A DNA stretch of 64,000 nucleotides, taken from positions 9,603,501 through 9,667,500 of the forward strand of contig JANCRA010000011.1 in assembly GCA_024362935.1 (NCBI GenBank), written 5' to 3'. Made by a program: the position numbers and the translations under genes. Shown one piece after another: positions 41,877 to 55,800 of the stretch. The notes beneath the pieces are model-generated. The model was not told the DNA's origin. It saw nothing but the letters and a program-made list of their open reading frames with translations, and searched no databases. The stretch's first letter is position 1. Each line of letters begins with the position of its first letter. This DNA is from Setophaga petechia (Eukaryota; Chordata; Aves; Passeriformes; Parulidae).

Positions 41877-44800
41877 TATTAGCTAAGGTGAGGGATGGGT
41901 TTCAGGTCTGCCCCCCACCAGCCAATAGTACATAAACAAATATTTTTACATAGATACAAAACTTGTAGTGCATGCAGGAGAACATACATACATTATACAA
42001 GATGCATGACTGGGACAAGAAGTGTTATGAATTACTGAAAAGCAGACTTGCTAGCTTTTATGCTTTATCTTATCTGTTTCTTTCCTACTAAATACTTCAC
42101 AGTCCTGACCTTTCCAGCAAAATTTCATTATGTGAAATAAACTGAAATGCATGTATTCACTTGGTCACAAGCACATACTGCTTCTCAGTGATTGTATGCA
42201 CTGGATGAATCAGTAATCACAGCAAACACAGTAAACACAAAATCAGGATCACAGCCCTTCTTAAAAGGAAATGTATAAGAAATTATTACAATGATGAAGG
42301 TGTTCAAATATCTGTTGCTGTTGTTGCTTGTGAAAATAGTTTCATTTATAACACTTCACTGTTCAGGAACCTTACGAAACTGTTCTCCTCCCAAATTGTT
42401 TATTAAACACTCTGCTCCTGCAGGAAATGGTCAAGTCTACATGCTCTGCTCTGGATCTCTGCCTCCCTAGCAGGAGAACAGAAATACCAGGAGATGAGCT
42501 GTCCCTGAGAGTTTTCCACACAGCAAATATGCAATCAAGGGTCTTTAAAAGATTTTCATCTCGTAGTTAGTGGATTTTCATTTGTGGTGCAACAAACCTT
42601 GGCAGAAATCCTGAGCAAGCTTCCAGTCACTTGAATTGAGCCTTTGCTTGGTCTGATTTACTGTAAGGTCTGTTGCAGGATGTTTATTCTTTTCCCTCAA
42701 GCTATTTCATCTTGGAGAACCATGCAGTGTTTCTCTGATTCAGTGATGATAAAACCCAATCCATCTATCAAGATGAGTCAGCAGACTAGGTCTGCTCACA
42801 CCCCTCTCCCCACACACATACACAGCACCAAAATGCCAACAAGCTGCATGTTGAACATATGTGCAGAACAGCTATGATAAGTTGGAACAATCATTAACTT
42901 ATTCACTGTGCAATTCAAGTACATCTTGTACATGGGTTTCCAAAATTATTTTAATAACAATCCTCTTTGACTAAACAGTGGAAGATAGTTGGATCTCTTC
43001 CTGAAGGCACGTTCCCACAGTAACATCCATGGCACATCCATTACAGAGAGTGCTGTTAGTTCTCATTAGCTAGGACAAACAAGGCAGTGAGCCACAATCT
43101 CCCTGCATAAAGGATCCCATTGTTTTAAACTGATAAACCAGAGATTCTGCACTGTGCTGGTGTAAACCTGACATTGATTAAAGTTTCCTGGGATGTTAGA
43201 GAGGCAGCATTTGAATGGATGGGGTCTTGAGGTGTGAAGGAAATCTGCCACAAAGGTGCAGTCAGTTTGCATTTTTTCTGATTGAAGTTACTTAGCTTCT
43301 CTCATTGTTGGGAGAACCTATTATATTTGCTGCAAGTATTTTCCAAAAGCCTCTAAGAAAACTAGGCTTAAACTAAATAGATTGTACCAAATATTTCTAA
43401 AGTTTGCCCAGTAAAATAAATTATGTTTATACACTTTTCACTTAATAGTCTATTTCTACTAGGTGGTATTTTTTTTCCCAAAGTATGCTGAAGTGCATCT
43501 AATTTACTATGAGAAAGTATTCTTCCTCTTATGCTTTGGCTCTTGTTTTGTTGTTAAGTTTTGTAAAATCTTAGCTCTAATGGTGAAAGCCAAACAGAAA
43601 TATTTTTACCTGCACTTTGCCAGTAACATCAAAAGACGTGCTATTATCTCAACAGCAATTTGGACTGGTTATCAAATGATAATCTTGGAATGAGTGAGTA
43701 TGATTTGTGACGGTACTTATCTTTTGTAGGTGTGGTTGGCATGTATTAAAATGTTTTTTTTTTCTTGCTGGATAGCATGCCAAAGACTTCAGGCAATAGG
43801 TAATTATTCCATGTAAAATATTTATTCTCTGCCAGTCATATGTCTTTCTCAAGGATCTGACTTTGCAGCAAGCATTTAAAACCATGTAAAACCTTAAATA
43901 TGAAGCCAGAATGAAACCTGCTGTAAGCAACTACAATAGAAATATGTGTTGTGGGTGCTCGGTAGCTCTTTGTGAGTAGAGACCAGTTGTAATTTCTTTC
44001 TGCATTTCTTTGGAACCTTAGGATCAAATTATCCAATACTGGGTACTCAATTTCTGTTCCAGATGTGACCCAACTAAGAACTCACTAAGGTGAAGATTTT
44101 TTTGTTTTAGAGCTGCAAAATGAAACTTCTCTTTTTTTTATTCCATTCTATTCTGTAGGTTATTTGCTGCCTGAAAATGTTTTCTGTGTCGAAGTGAAAG
44201 CTCCAGAATACATGCGCAGTGTAAATCAGATTGACCATGGCAGTTCCCAGTGGATGCTCTGCTTCTGAGCCATGGCTGTGGCCCTGAGCTCCTGTGCAGC
44301 CACAACAACTCATCCCTCCCAGCAGGGCCCTCGGTGCACTGTCACATCCTGGGAAGGCTAAACTGAAATAAAATTAACTGTGCTAGTCTGGAGTTGCTCT
44401 AATTCATTTAATGATTTTTTTCTCAAATCTAGAGCAAAGAACTGAACTCATAACCTAAGACTTACTTCAACCTTCCAAAATCACGCAAGAGACACAATCA
44501 ACAGAGGAAATAGGGTAATAAATGTGCATGTAACAGACTGTATTATGTGCCTTTTCAAATAAAATATTCGCTTCAATATTTACATGTCTACACCATTAAC
44601 ATCCTCTTTTCCTGACTCTAACTTCAGCAGCTAGATACAAAGCTGACTTTATTTTCTCTAATTCCTCAACAGAGAATGAGACAGCTGCTGCATTGGTGCT
44701 TCTGCATCCTGCAGGATTGGCAGGTAGTTATACTTCTGAAAGGTTCAGGGCACATCTCCCTCTCAAGAAATGTTGGAAGGCACAAACTTCTCAAGTACAA

Positions 44801-46129
44801 TGAGGAATCAAAAGAAGAAGCTTCAAGAGGTGAAATAAATTTCTGAAAGACAAAACTGTAAAGAAAATGATGGTTATCACTTCAATAAGCTATTTGCAAT
44901 GAAGAAGAGCATCTAAGAAAAACACCCCTTTCTGTTTATTAAATTTTGCAGTAAGGAAATTTGTCAAATGTTAGTATAAGTCCAGCTACTTACAAGCATA
45001 CCTCTGGCATATGCCAGTGTGGCATGTAATTTAGACCCTTGTACATCACTTCAATAGATTTCTGTCCCCTCTGCAGTAGTTATGAAGGGAGTCTGACCAA
45101 CAAGGAAATCTCTAGGTAATTAGAAGCCAATCCTTATGCTTACTGCCCAGCTAATCTCTTGTTACACTTTTATTATGCTATTGCATTTCAGCAAAGTTTT
45201 TCTTCCAATTCTGAAAAACCTTGCATAAGTAATTCCCATTCATAAAAATACATTTATGCCATTTATTTACTAAATCCTTCTAGTTGGTAAGCACAAACAC
45301 TGTTTATTGTTTAGAGCTCCCAGAAGTTCATTTATTTCTCCAATGCAACTCTAGTGGAGACTAAACTAGGAAATCAAGTTAGCAGAAGTGCTGGTGTAGG
45401 ATTAATATAGTGAAAAAAACCCACAACCATGGCTTATTTTCAAAATTTGACAGACAGCTATTATACTGATCGTCTTTTTAAACTGATTCTATCTTGGAGA
45501 TTACACTGATATGTTAATAGCAGCTTCTGATGTTAAGTCGATAATGTCATTTTTGTATTGGCACAACACTGGTAGATTGACAAGACCTAAATTCTGTGGC
45601 AAGACACAGCAAGATTTAGAGAGGAACAGAAGGAGCTGAAAACATGATGAAAGAGAGGGAGGTGATCAGATCAGGCTGTATCCTTTGACTTATTGGAAGG
45701 ATTTTCTGTTAACTTCTTGCTAATCATGCAACACTTACATGAAATTTAGTTCTTGAACTTACTGCTTTGAAACTAGATACTGAACAATTTCTATACGCTG
45801 CTAAACGGCAGACTTTCAGTTTCCAACAACTCTAAGCTATCCAATATATTGCTGCATGTAAATGTAGCAGGCCTGTACCTGCTCAGGAATATGAAGGACC
45901 TCCTGGATTTGTTTTTACAAGGAGGACATCCTGATTTTTTGTCAGGGTATGTGACATAATCATCATGAGATTGTCACTGTTGTATAATTCTACAAGGAAA
46001 TGACAGGTTCACAGATCATTCTTAATCTGATTTGGCCTGAAACCCTGCTGTTATCTCTCATTTCTGATCACTTGAATGTGGAAACATTTCTGGGCTCCAA
46101 ACAATTTGAAAGGGATTACATATGCAACA

Positions 46130-46860
46130 CAAAAAGCAATATTCAAAGGGGAAAGTTTCAGCCTCACTTTTAAAAGTGTTTGGCAAAGGACATCCAGTGA
46201 GTTAAAAGGGCAGAGAGTTCCAGACAGAAGGAACAGGGTATGCAAATATTCAATTAGTACCAGTATGAGGGTGAGACTTTGGAAGAAACAGAACAATTTA
46301 GAGATGAATCTCTGGGAGAATTGGCAGGAACGTAGGTGACAAGGAAGTCATATAAATCATGTCATGAAAAAAGCATGGAATGTTTGATAGCAAGGAACGA
46401 AAAACATATGAAAACAGGGCAGCACATTACCCAATTAGAAGCAAATGCAATGAGAACATTTCAGGGTAATGCAGGGATCGGCTTACTTCTAGGCAAGGGT
46501 CCAGCTCACACATTATAGAATGGCTACTGTGGAAGCAAAGTTTGTAGAAGAAAGTAGGCGTGAAGATGATTAAAATAACCAGGCCTGCTCATGATTGCAT
46601 GGGATGAAGACAATGTAATTAACTTGGCTAAAGGAGTGTCTTATCCTTGTGATATATGTAAGCTGATAAGAGGCTAAACAAGTGGAGGCAGCTGAAAATT
46701 GAATGAGATGGAATGGAGACTTCAAAACAGCTCCAAAAAACTTGACTCATTGTGTTGCTGTGAAACATGTCCATTTGATCTGCAACATGGAAAGAGTACT
46801 AAGCTTGGGCTCCATCCTGAAACAATTCATATCATAGTGGCACTTGGATACAAGTAGGAC
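46130..46860. repeat. Possible ancient interspersed repeat (unclassified)
   Basis: The purine-rich plus strand has a style and word order seen in old amniote repeats. Examples are a GTTCCAGACAGAAGGAACAG segment, then a TGGGAGAATTGGCAGGAAC segment, then AAAGCATGGAATGTTTGATA, and later CTTATCCTTGTGATAT and a CTTGACTCATTG region. This is pattern memory and not an alignment, and no coding remnant is readable. The 87-codon frame at 46076-46339 has no family resemblance. Confidence 0.25.
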
Positions 46861-49800
46861 TTTCAAAATGTAATTTTTTCTGTGTTCCAATTAAAGATTA
46901 GTTTACTACAGATTACCACAGAATATTCGGCAAAAAATTTCTTGCAAAAAAAAAAAATTTATAGCAGAGATAGGCATAATGGAGACAGTGAAACCATGGT
47001 TAGAAGGGAGAAAGATGCAAAGTATACATGCAGATCCTACTATCTGAAAAGAAATGAAAACTCAACATTGATCCACTAATCTAATTTTTAGAAAAGTTAT
47101 TAGAAGCAGATGTAAGGAAATCAAATTTTAGTTTTCCCTTCATCATCAATAATTCCTGAGTATATTGTTGCAGTTTCCCTTGGCTTTTCCAAATGAAATT
47201 TTACAACATGAGAAAAAGAATTCTAACTCTCAAGCTGACCCCTATAATTCTGAAGTAGTGAAGATTAGAAAGAATCAACAAAATAAAGAATAGAGACAGT
47301 TGCAAATAGTTGAAGGAACAGATGAGGAAAACACTGTTTAGGATGTCCTGAATAACTTTTTTGTTTGTCTGACTGTTCAACTACATAAAACATTTGGTCT
47401 AAACAGAAATCTATATTTTCTTCATCGTTTCTATCTAAAGTGAAAAAGAAGAAGCACAATGGAAGTACAAATGAAAAACCAAACAAAACCATAAGCATTT
47501 ATTTTACACATAGGAAAAGTTTTCATGTAATCTAGCATGCAAGTTTCACCCTGGTCACTTGTACCAAACTTTAAAGACGCTGTGTTTTCAAAGAAAGTCA
47601 AATAGGCGATCAGCTGACCCTCCACACAATGTTCTTACCAGGTGAAGTGCTCAGAAGTGTTATGAATCCTGAAGACCTGGCAGTGGTAGCACGACCTTTC
47701 TCATTCGTACCATAGTTCAAAGCAATGTCTTTGAATATATCCAAAGAATTCTTTTAAATAGAAGCAGCCCAACCAAACAACACATTATGTTCATAAAAAT
47801 ACTTATAGAAACAGTGTATTTTGTTAAGGGGAATTTCAGTTAAATCTCTCAAGTAACAGTTATCTAATTTTAAAATGCATTGTTTTAAGGGAAAACTTTA
47901 AGTTCTTTCAATAGTAACTTAACAGGTGATGGAAGAGTAATAAGTGGGTTTGATTCTGTGTAGACAATTGAACTGTACTTCCTATTTTTATATGATTATT
48001 TGCTATCTTTTTTCTAAGTGCATATTTTGTGCTTTTTCTTCTGAATGCTTGTATCCAATACAACACTGACATGCCAGGCTGAGAAAATGAAGAATATTTC
48101 TTCACAAAACAAGGCAGCAGTCCAGATCTCAAGGAACACTTTTATTTCATAACACAGTATAGCTGATGCTTAGAATTTTTAATGTTGTATATCTGAAAAT
48201 GAAACTGGAGGACCTATTTCTTTAAATGAAATAACAACGATTCCAGAGTCCATTTCTCCAAGATATCTGCACTTTCCATTTCAACAGTACTGCTCATGAG
48301 AAGTACCAGCCTTATCAACTACAAGGATTTTCAATGGTTGTCAAGATTCTCGATCATTAAAATCTACTATGAGTTCTAAAACTTTTCTTTTTCAGAAACT
48401 TAATAATTTTAATCAAGATCGTGCATCATCCCCTTTTTCATATTCTTTTTGGAACCAAACCAAGAGGAGGTCAGGAGCCCTCCTTGGGCTTTGTTTCAGA
48501 ATTTTTATGGCAGCTACTGAATTACTTGGAGCTCTAAAAGAGTCAGCTTTCCAAAACTGAGAACAAATAAAGCCAAATCTATTGGGAGAAAGAATTTAAA
48601 CAGAAGAATATGAATAATTAGGAACTGTTTAAGAATATTTTACTAGATGTCCAGAAGCCACAATCAATAAAGAAGGACAACTGCTCTGGTAATAAGCCAG
48701 CTTGGTTTAGAAGAAAAATTAAAGCCGTTCTTAAAAATACTCATGCATACAATATTTGTGTGTCTCTGTATATGTGCATATAAACTTATCAATACATACA
48801 GAGTGAAATAGGGAAAAGGGATTTAATAGCAACTGATAATGACAGCAGAAGGACAATTATGAATGATTATCCAGAAAAGTTAAAATACGGTCAAAGGTGC
48901 TTTCAAACACACAAGTAATACTTCACTGTGTTGAACAGAAATGACATAAAAATGGAATGTAGAGATGAGAACGAGACCATATAGTTTAATTCACTCACTG
49001 TCTTGGGTACAAATTAAAAATATGGGGTTTTATGCAGTCAAACATTTAAAAACATTCATCTCAGAAGAACATAGTCAGCAGCATTCCTCTTTTGGGGACA
49101 GTGTAGAGCCTAGAGCAGAAGAACCTATTTCTCATTTTGACAGTGACCTCTGCTGTAATTAATTAAATTATTAATTATAATAAGGCAAAGTACTTCCTTT
49201 CCCTTATTACTATATTGCTAATATATCAGGCATTATTGAAGCTTGAAGTATGTCCAATCCTGGTACTCATAACTTAAAAGATGTATTTATAAATTGGAAA
49301 GTGTTTGAAAAAAGATCTATGGGACAGATTAAAGGATTGGAGAAAGGGGCAGCACTGAGTGAACCAGAGTTCTCTTTCTTTAGTGGAAAAGTGAAATGGC
49401 TAATGGACAGAAAGGCTATAGTTTACACATTTATAGTCACAGTTGTGAACACATGGTGGGTTAACATGTTTACACCTGGTTTGTATTCTACCTGCTCTTC
49501 CCTTTCCTTCAAATTATAACACGCACTACACCAAAGCATGAACACTGCACACTTGTTCAACTACAGATGTCAGAATAAGGGCAGGTTTCTTCTAGCTTTA
49601 ATCTGTGACTGCAACATGAGTTTTTCTGGGGCTTGGGAATCATATTGAGAGAGAGGAGAACATCTAATCTGAGACTGCATTGGAAATCCTCACTCAAGAA
49701 CTGAAGTTATCTATTGTCACCAACTCTTTCATCTAGAAATGGACTAACTGAGGAATTTTTACATTCACACTGTGAACAAAATCATGGAAACAGGCTAAAA

Positions 49801-52800
49801 TAAACCTAAGGAAGAGGGAAATACAAATTTTAACAATTTCCCTTAAAAAATTGTTCAGCCCAGAGGAGGAGGGCAGCACAAGCTGGGAATGAGGACTCTG
49901 TATCAAGGGAGATCAAAATGTTGGAAATGTTGGTTACTAACACAGTCTCCAAGCTGAAAATCCTAATGTAAAATATCATTGCATCAGTAATAGATTATTT
50001 TTATTACACCTAAAAAGTAGCTTTTAAAATTCCCATCTCATTCTTAAAACCTAGAGTTCTTTGGAGAAGCAATTAGTCTTTTCTACATTCAGAAACCATC
50101 CATAGTTACACGCAAGCAACAGACTGCTCTCTCTGAAAAGTCACTGTATATAATTTGCATTATTGTTGTAAATTTTTGTAGCTTTTTTTCCCTTTTAGAT
50201 TTAAAGAGAAAAAAGGCTACTAAAACCTTTTACTCAGAAATCATGATTATTCCTGTGAAGAACTGATTCTCTTTATTTCTCAGTGAAGTCAATGAGAACT
50301 CAGGGTTGGAAACACCTAACTGGCAAACAAAATTTCTATCCTATAGAAAGAGTGAGAGTCTGGAGGAAAATATGCACATTTAGCAGGGGAAAAAAAAGGT
50401 ATTTCTGAAAAAAAAAGATAAGATTTGAATTTCACAGACCTGAAAAACTATAAGCAATATCTAATTCGTAGAGTTTTAAATTGAGTAAAACCAAAAAAGC
50501 AGCAAAACCAACTCCCTGAAAACAACAACAACAAAAAAAACTTCAAAGAAAAAACAGAGGCCCCAAAAACCAATTACTTTTTTCATTCTTATTCACAGAG
50601 CATTAAATTTCTATCTGGTTTTTTTTTTCAATATTGATATAAACCTGTAAAACTTCAGTTTTATAGAAAGAACATTTGAATGGAAAATTGTTTAATAAAA
50701 AAGTAGTTTATCAACTTTGTCTCCTCTATGAAATATTTATGCTGCTTAAGCTAACCTATAATACACCTTGAGAATTGTCATAATCCATGAATATTGCAAT
50801 ATTACAAACAGTATACAGATTGGAAAAAAATCTAGTAGATTATTAGTATTAAAACCTTTAATAACTAATGTATTGGTCTGCATATAAATCTTTAATTGCA
50901 TTTGACTACTGTCATTCTACTTTTTCTATCTGTCTAGCTGCCATTTACCATTTGCACAGAAGAATATAATCCAGAGTTATGAAACTTTGAAGATACTTCA
51001 CCAAGAGTTTTGTTTCCCCAATCAACTCATATGAAAGTGATCTATAGGTACAAAATGTTAGAAAAGACTATTGGGATATTGAGGCTGGAGAGGAAGATAC
51101 TTCAGGTGAATCTGATTCTGTAGCTTTTCTTTCAGTCATTATGGAATATAGAACTCCAGGACATTCATGATACAGACACTGTAACACATCAGCTCCTGCC
51201 TGCACAACTGACTTATTTCTAGTTTCTTAAGCTTGAGTCTGAAAAGCCTGTGAATTTTATCTGTTCTCAAAGTGGAGACAGAGCAAGAGGATTGAGTATC
51301 TTGCAGTTGAATTTCATCAGTACTTTGTAATTCAGAAGTTACAGAATATTTACAATTGCTATTAATATTGTTTGTTACACAACAGTCAACCTTATTTGAG
51401 AAGAATCTAGCATGTGAAAGCAAGCACTCAAAACTTAGCTGATTTTTACAACCATTGAACCAAACACAAATTCCTACCAGCCATATTAGCCTGAGTCTTC
51501 ATAACAATTTTCCTGTTTAGAAAAATATTAACTGACCTGGTATAACACAAAAAATGGATCAGTCCTCTGAAATATCTTCAGTATCAGAAGTCAATAGTAA
51601 CACTGTGCCCTTTGGAGTGAGGCAACAAGGAAACCAGATAGAGCCACAGCCACTGCATTCAGATCTCCCAGAGTCGTACACAACAACCCAGAGACAGGAG
51701 CAGACAACTGCCTGGTACTAACCTGTAGTTCAGTTCTCATGCAGTGAAATTCAAGGAACCAATTAACCTGTAGCACAGCAAAGTTCCGAAACAACACTTC
51801 TGTCTAGCAGTCTTCCAGGCAAACTGGTAAGGATTTGGAAAGTGAGCGGTCAAGAAACTTAGCTGTTCAAGAAGATTCGTATCAAAACCTATGTAGGATT
51901 AGAAATTTTCTGAAGGCAATACATTTTGACAAAATCACATTTTCTGACAGAAAATAATTTCATCGGGAGTTTTTCCATCTCTCTTTACTATTGCACTAAT
52001 TCAACTTTCTAATGCATATTTTTTATACATACTCTGCAATGCTCTTTCAACAAGAAGACCTTTTCCCATGACATTGTCATCCAAATCCAATATTCTTTAC
52101 CAGACGCAGCTCAGTGTGCATCAACTGAGATAATTCTTCTGGTCCACCTCTTTCATTCATGCTCTTCCTCACATGATCATTTAGATGTCTGACCAGAACT
52201 TAATTAATTCAATAGCAGCTTACTTCCAACTACATTATTTTCTGGAAGTCCAGAACTTTCTCCATCATATGATAGATTCATAACTTCAAGGTTATATGGT
52301 ATGACATTTCTAATATCATCATTTTAATGAAACTGAGCTATGATATGGGATTTTTTTTGGCTACCTTTCAATTAATTTAGTGCTCTTGAAGAAAAAATTC
52401 AAGAGACTTACCTCTAGGGAGGTTCTTTTTATATTAAAATCATATTGAAGCAAAGAAGATTTCACTTGAATTGCCACATATTTTGTAGTAGTCACACAGT
52501 TTGACATCTTTCCTTCTTTTTTCATCACTGAGTGTAAATCCAAAAGATAAGTGGCTGAGATCATACCTTCTAATAATCTTCCATTATTTATTACTTAGGA
52601 CTGCCTTTTTGATGAATTAGTCTATAAACTACATCCCTTGAATACACTTGCAATTCAGGCTGTAGTGGTTAAAATTTCTCTTGGAAGATTAGACTTGTCC
52701 AGGAGAATCTAGGAGAAAGGAGAAGATTTAATGCTTGAGGATATTCATTTTTGAGTACACTGCTAGATAATTCTAACTGTGAGTCTATGCTGAGTCTGAA

Positions 52801-55800
52801 GGAAAATTAAGGGAAAACCATCAGAAAGTTGGAGAAGTGTTGGCAGAAAATATTTGTGTCTTTCTTTGTTGACTAATGAAAAGTTCAATATTTGAAAAAT
52901 GAAAGCAAAACTATAAATTCTATTTCTACTAATTGAAAATATTGCAAGATTATTAGCATATACATTGAATCATGATAGTTTAAAAGTGTTAAAACGCAAG
53001 CAGGAAAATATTTGATATTGCCAGCAGCTTACTTAGTTATACAACATAAGAAAAAGTGAAGTTCAGACAAAAAGACATTTATCTCGTTTCTTGAAGGCAA
53101 TATCCATTATCCCATGACCTGGTCTTTGAAGCCAAGTGTGGCACCATCTTTCCCTGGACTGTTGCAATCTAGAGAATGAGGCAACACAGACAGTGAATAA
53201 CTGGAACAAACTCTCTGATATTTTCAGCATTTCTCTCATTCTATTATGATATACTCCACTCCAACAAGGCAAGTACCTTGTACAAGCAGCAATCGTTACA
53301 AGACTTAGTGTTAGGTACATAGTTATCCCAGAGCTCACTCCTTCATGGACTGTCAAAGCAGGATAGAGTTATTTCTCCAAGGGGGCAAGTTATCTGCATT
53401 CCAGTGAAGCTATCCAATCTTCATCAGAGGGCTGTATCTTTCACAAATCTGGCTAAAACCGAACCTATTCAGAAAGACGTGGCTTGGAATAAGAACATTA
53501 AGTATATTTCATTCTCCTGCTAACATTTGGAAGGCCAATGAGCGCTCAGGAGTAGGTGGTGAAGTCACACATGAATAAGGTGAAGTGTTTACATCATGTA
53601 GCTCACAGAATCAGAGCATGAGGCTGAGGGCTGAGCAATCACATAGGCTTGTTCAGGCTCCTGTCTTCAGTCGTTACATTTCATTTATGCCAGATGAATG
53701 ACATATTACATAATCAGATATGAAAAATACCACCCATGGACCCTGAGGGGATGAAAATCTCTTTATGGACTGTATGAGCTTCTGTGGAAAAGAAACAGCA
53801 AGAGACCTAACAGCCCTGGACAAAGAAGATGTCACATGAAAATAGGTGATGGATAAAGCATGGGAATATGTAATAGTAAATGATCATGGGCATTACCTGG
53901 AAACAGTACTATAAGAAAAGTTTTAATGCTCTTTCCATTTCTTCTAATTCTAGTGAAATCAGGGTGCATGCATCTTCCTCTAGCTGAAAACTATCTCATC
54001 AAAGAAGTATCTTACCCCATCATTAAGCTTCTTTTCACAAGATATAATTATTGTTATTAACAGTAATATTTTTGCTGTAATAGTCTGCCTTCTGTATACT
54101 CCCCACTATTCTCAGAGCATCTTTCCTCAGGTTTGCACATTCCATGAGGTCAAAAAAATCAAGAGTATTCAGCACATCTGCCTTTGCCATGACAGCTCAT
54201 GTGCGAGACAACTTTTCCCCCACTATGAACAGTCCACTTCATTGTTTCATGTCTTTCAGATTGGAAAAAGAAATTCAGGAAAATAAGCTTTCCTTAAGTA
54301 ACCAGGCTCCAGATATTTAGCACCTATTTCCATGCAGAAGCATAACCTATCCAAAGAGCTTCCCTGCCTATGGCCATGGTTGAGCACCAATAAGTCCTTT
54401 CAGAATACTACTCTTTTAAAATGGTAGATTTTTCTTCTATTCGCACATTTACATATATATATTGTCTTAAAGTTTCTGAGTTCCTTAGGAAATGCATTGA
54501 GTGAAGAAGGGCTGATGACAAATATTTCAGTTCTCTTAATTATCATTCTTCCACTGAAGTCAAGATAAAACTACCCAAAGTAAAACAAAGAGAGTGTGCC
54601 AAAACAGGTGGGCAGTTCTTCCTTAGTTACAACATATGCAAGACTCAGACTAAAACGTAAGCAGTACAGGAGCAAAGCTTGACTACTTATTTAAAAATGG
54701 ACAAAGTAACTCCCAAAAGTTGGATTGTCCTGTATATGAAACAAGATTTGTTTTGTCATAAAGTACTTTTTTGCAGATATTTCTGTGTTAACACAGTTAC
54801 ATACCTCTATAAACATTTTGAAAGAGCTTGGGTCATTTTTTGTGGACAAAGCTAAAACAGTTCCTCTAGCCTCTCATTTACAAATCCCCTATTTTTGATC
54901 CTTGATGCATTAATGTCTTGATACTTAATGAATCAATATGGATCTCAGCTTTTAGAAACAAAAGGAATTTTACATCACCTCATTATGAAGTACAAAAGTC
55001 AGATTCCCCTGTACTCCCAGAAGTGAAGTAGAAAAGCACATCTGAAGATTAGATGTAATTCAAACACGGGTAGATGTAGACATTGTCTAAATGAAAAGAG
55101 AAGAGAGGAAAAAAACTGCAGTTGCCAGTGTCCCTCACAAAGTTGATCATTACTATATGCAGCTCTGAGAAGGTGAGGAAAGATCCCTTGGACACTTTTC
55201 TCTCATTAGTGATGATAGACAAAACAGTCAGAAAACTTCTCATTTAATTTTGTTGATTGCTTGTTGAATAACTGTTGGTATGACCATCCAATCAGGCTGA
55301 GACATGGAAGATTCCCTGTAGCTGTTCCAGCAGAAAATGAAAATACATCAGGAATTCTTCTGTAGCATGTCCCTAACATTGGGCTCCAAGTAGACCTCAC
55401 TCAAAAACTCCAACTCAGTTTCACTGCAGACATTTAACAATCAGACAGTCTGACAGAAGAAATGACCTTGCATGTTTGTGATTGGCTAAAAGATTGTTGC
55501 CAGCTGTGAAATAAAGATATGTTAGTTACAATTCAAGAAGATAACCATTTTCAGACTTTATTACCATTGAATACATTCTGATGAAAACCAGTCATGACAG
55601 ACCTCAAAAGCTGAGGCTAACACAAAACTCCTTTGATGTGTATGTGGGAAAATTTATGAGTGGATTTTTTTTTTTTTATGGGTACACATCACATCCATTT
55701 ATATGATTCAGGGTGGCAAATCTGATGCAGAATTAGCAATGCTAAACTCAGAAGACCTGACTTTCAGAAAAGGCAAGTATATGACAAGTAATAATAGTGG

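Larger units (their letters stand above)
36073..46129. other. Gene-free AT-rich stretch
   Basis: No supportable gene, RNA or recent mobile element. The longest open frames are about 90 codons and lack motifs. The 36.5-36.9 kb and 40.5-40.7 kb patches are GC-richer but show no exon I can defend. A TTTG run near 38200 and an imperfect duplication at 41786-41876 are minor. Poly-T runs near 38505 and 38822 are simple homopolymers. Confidence 0.55.

Noticed and set aside
48640..48900. NKPAWFRRKIKAVLKN in translation, reminiscent of the PAW segment between endonuclease and RT in CR1-type LINEs
   Set aside because: A single short motif with no second supporting block; could be chance.
53600..53660. 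TCACAGAATCAGAGCATGAGG, resembling a CR1 3' end
   Set aside because: Only the first dozen bases resemble a CR1 tail and no CR1 3' UTR or ORF2 words follow; too weak to call.
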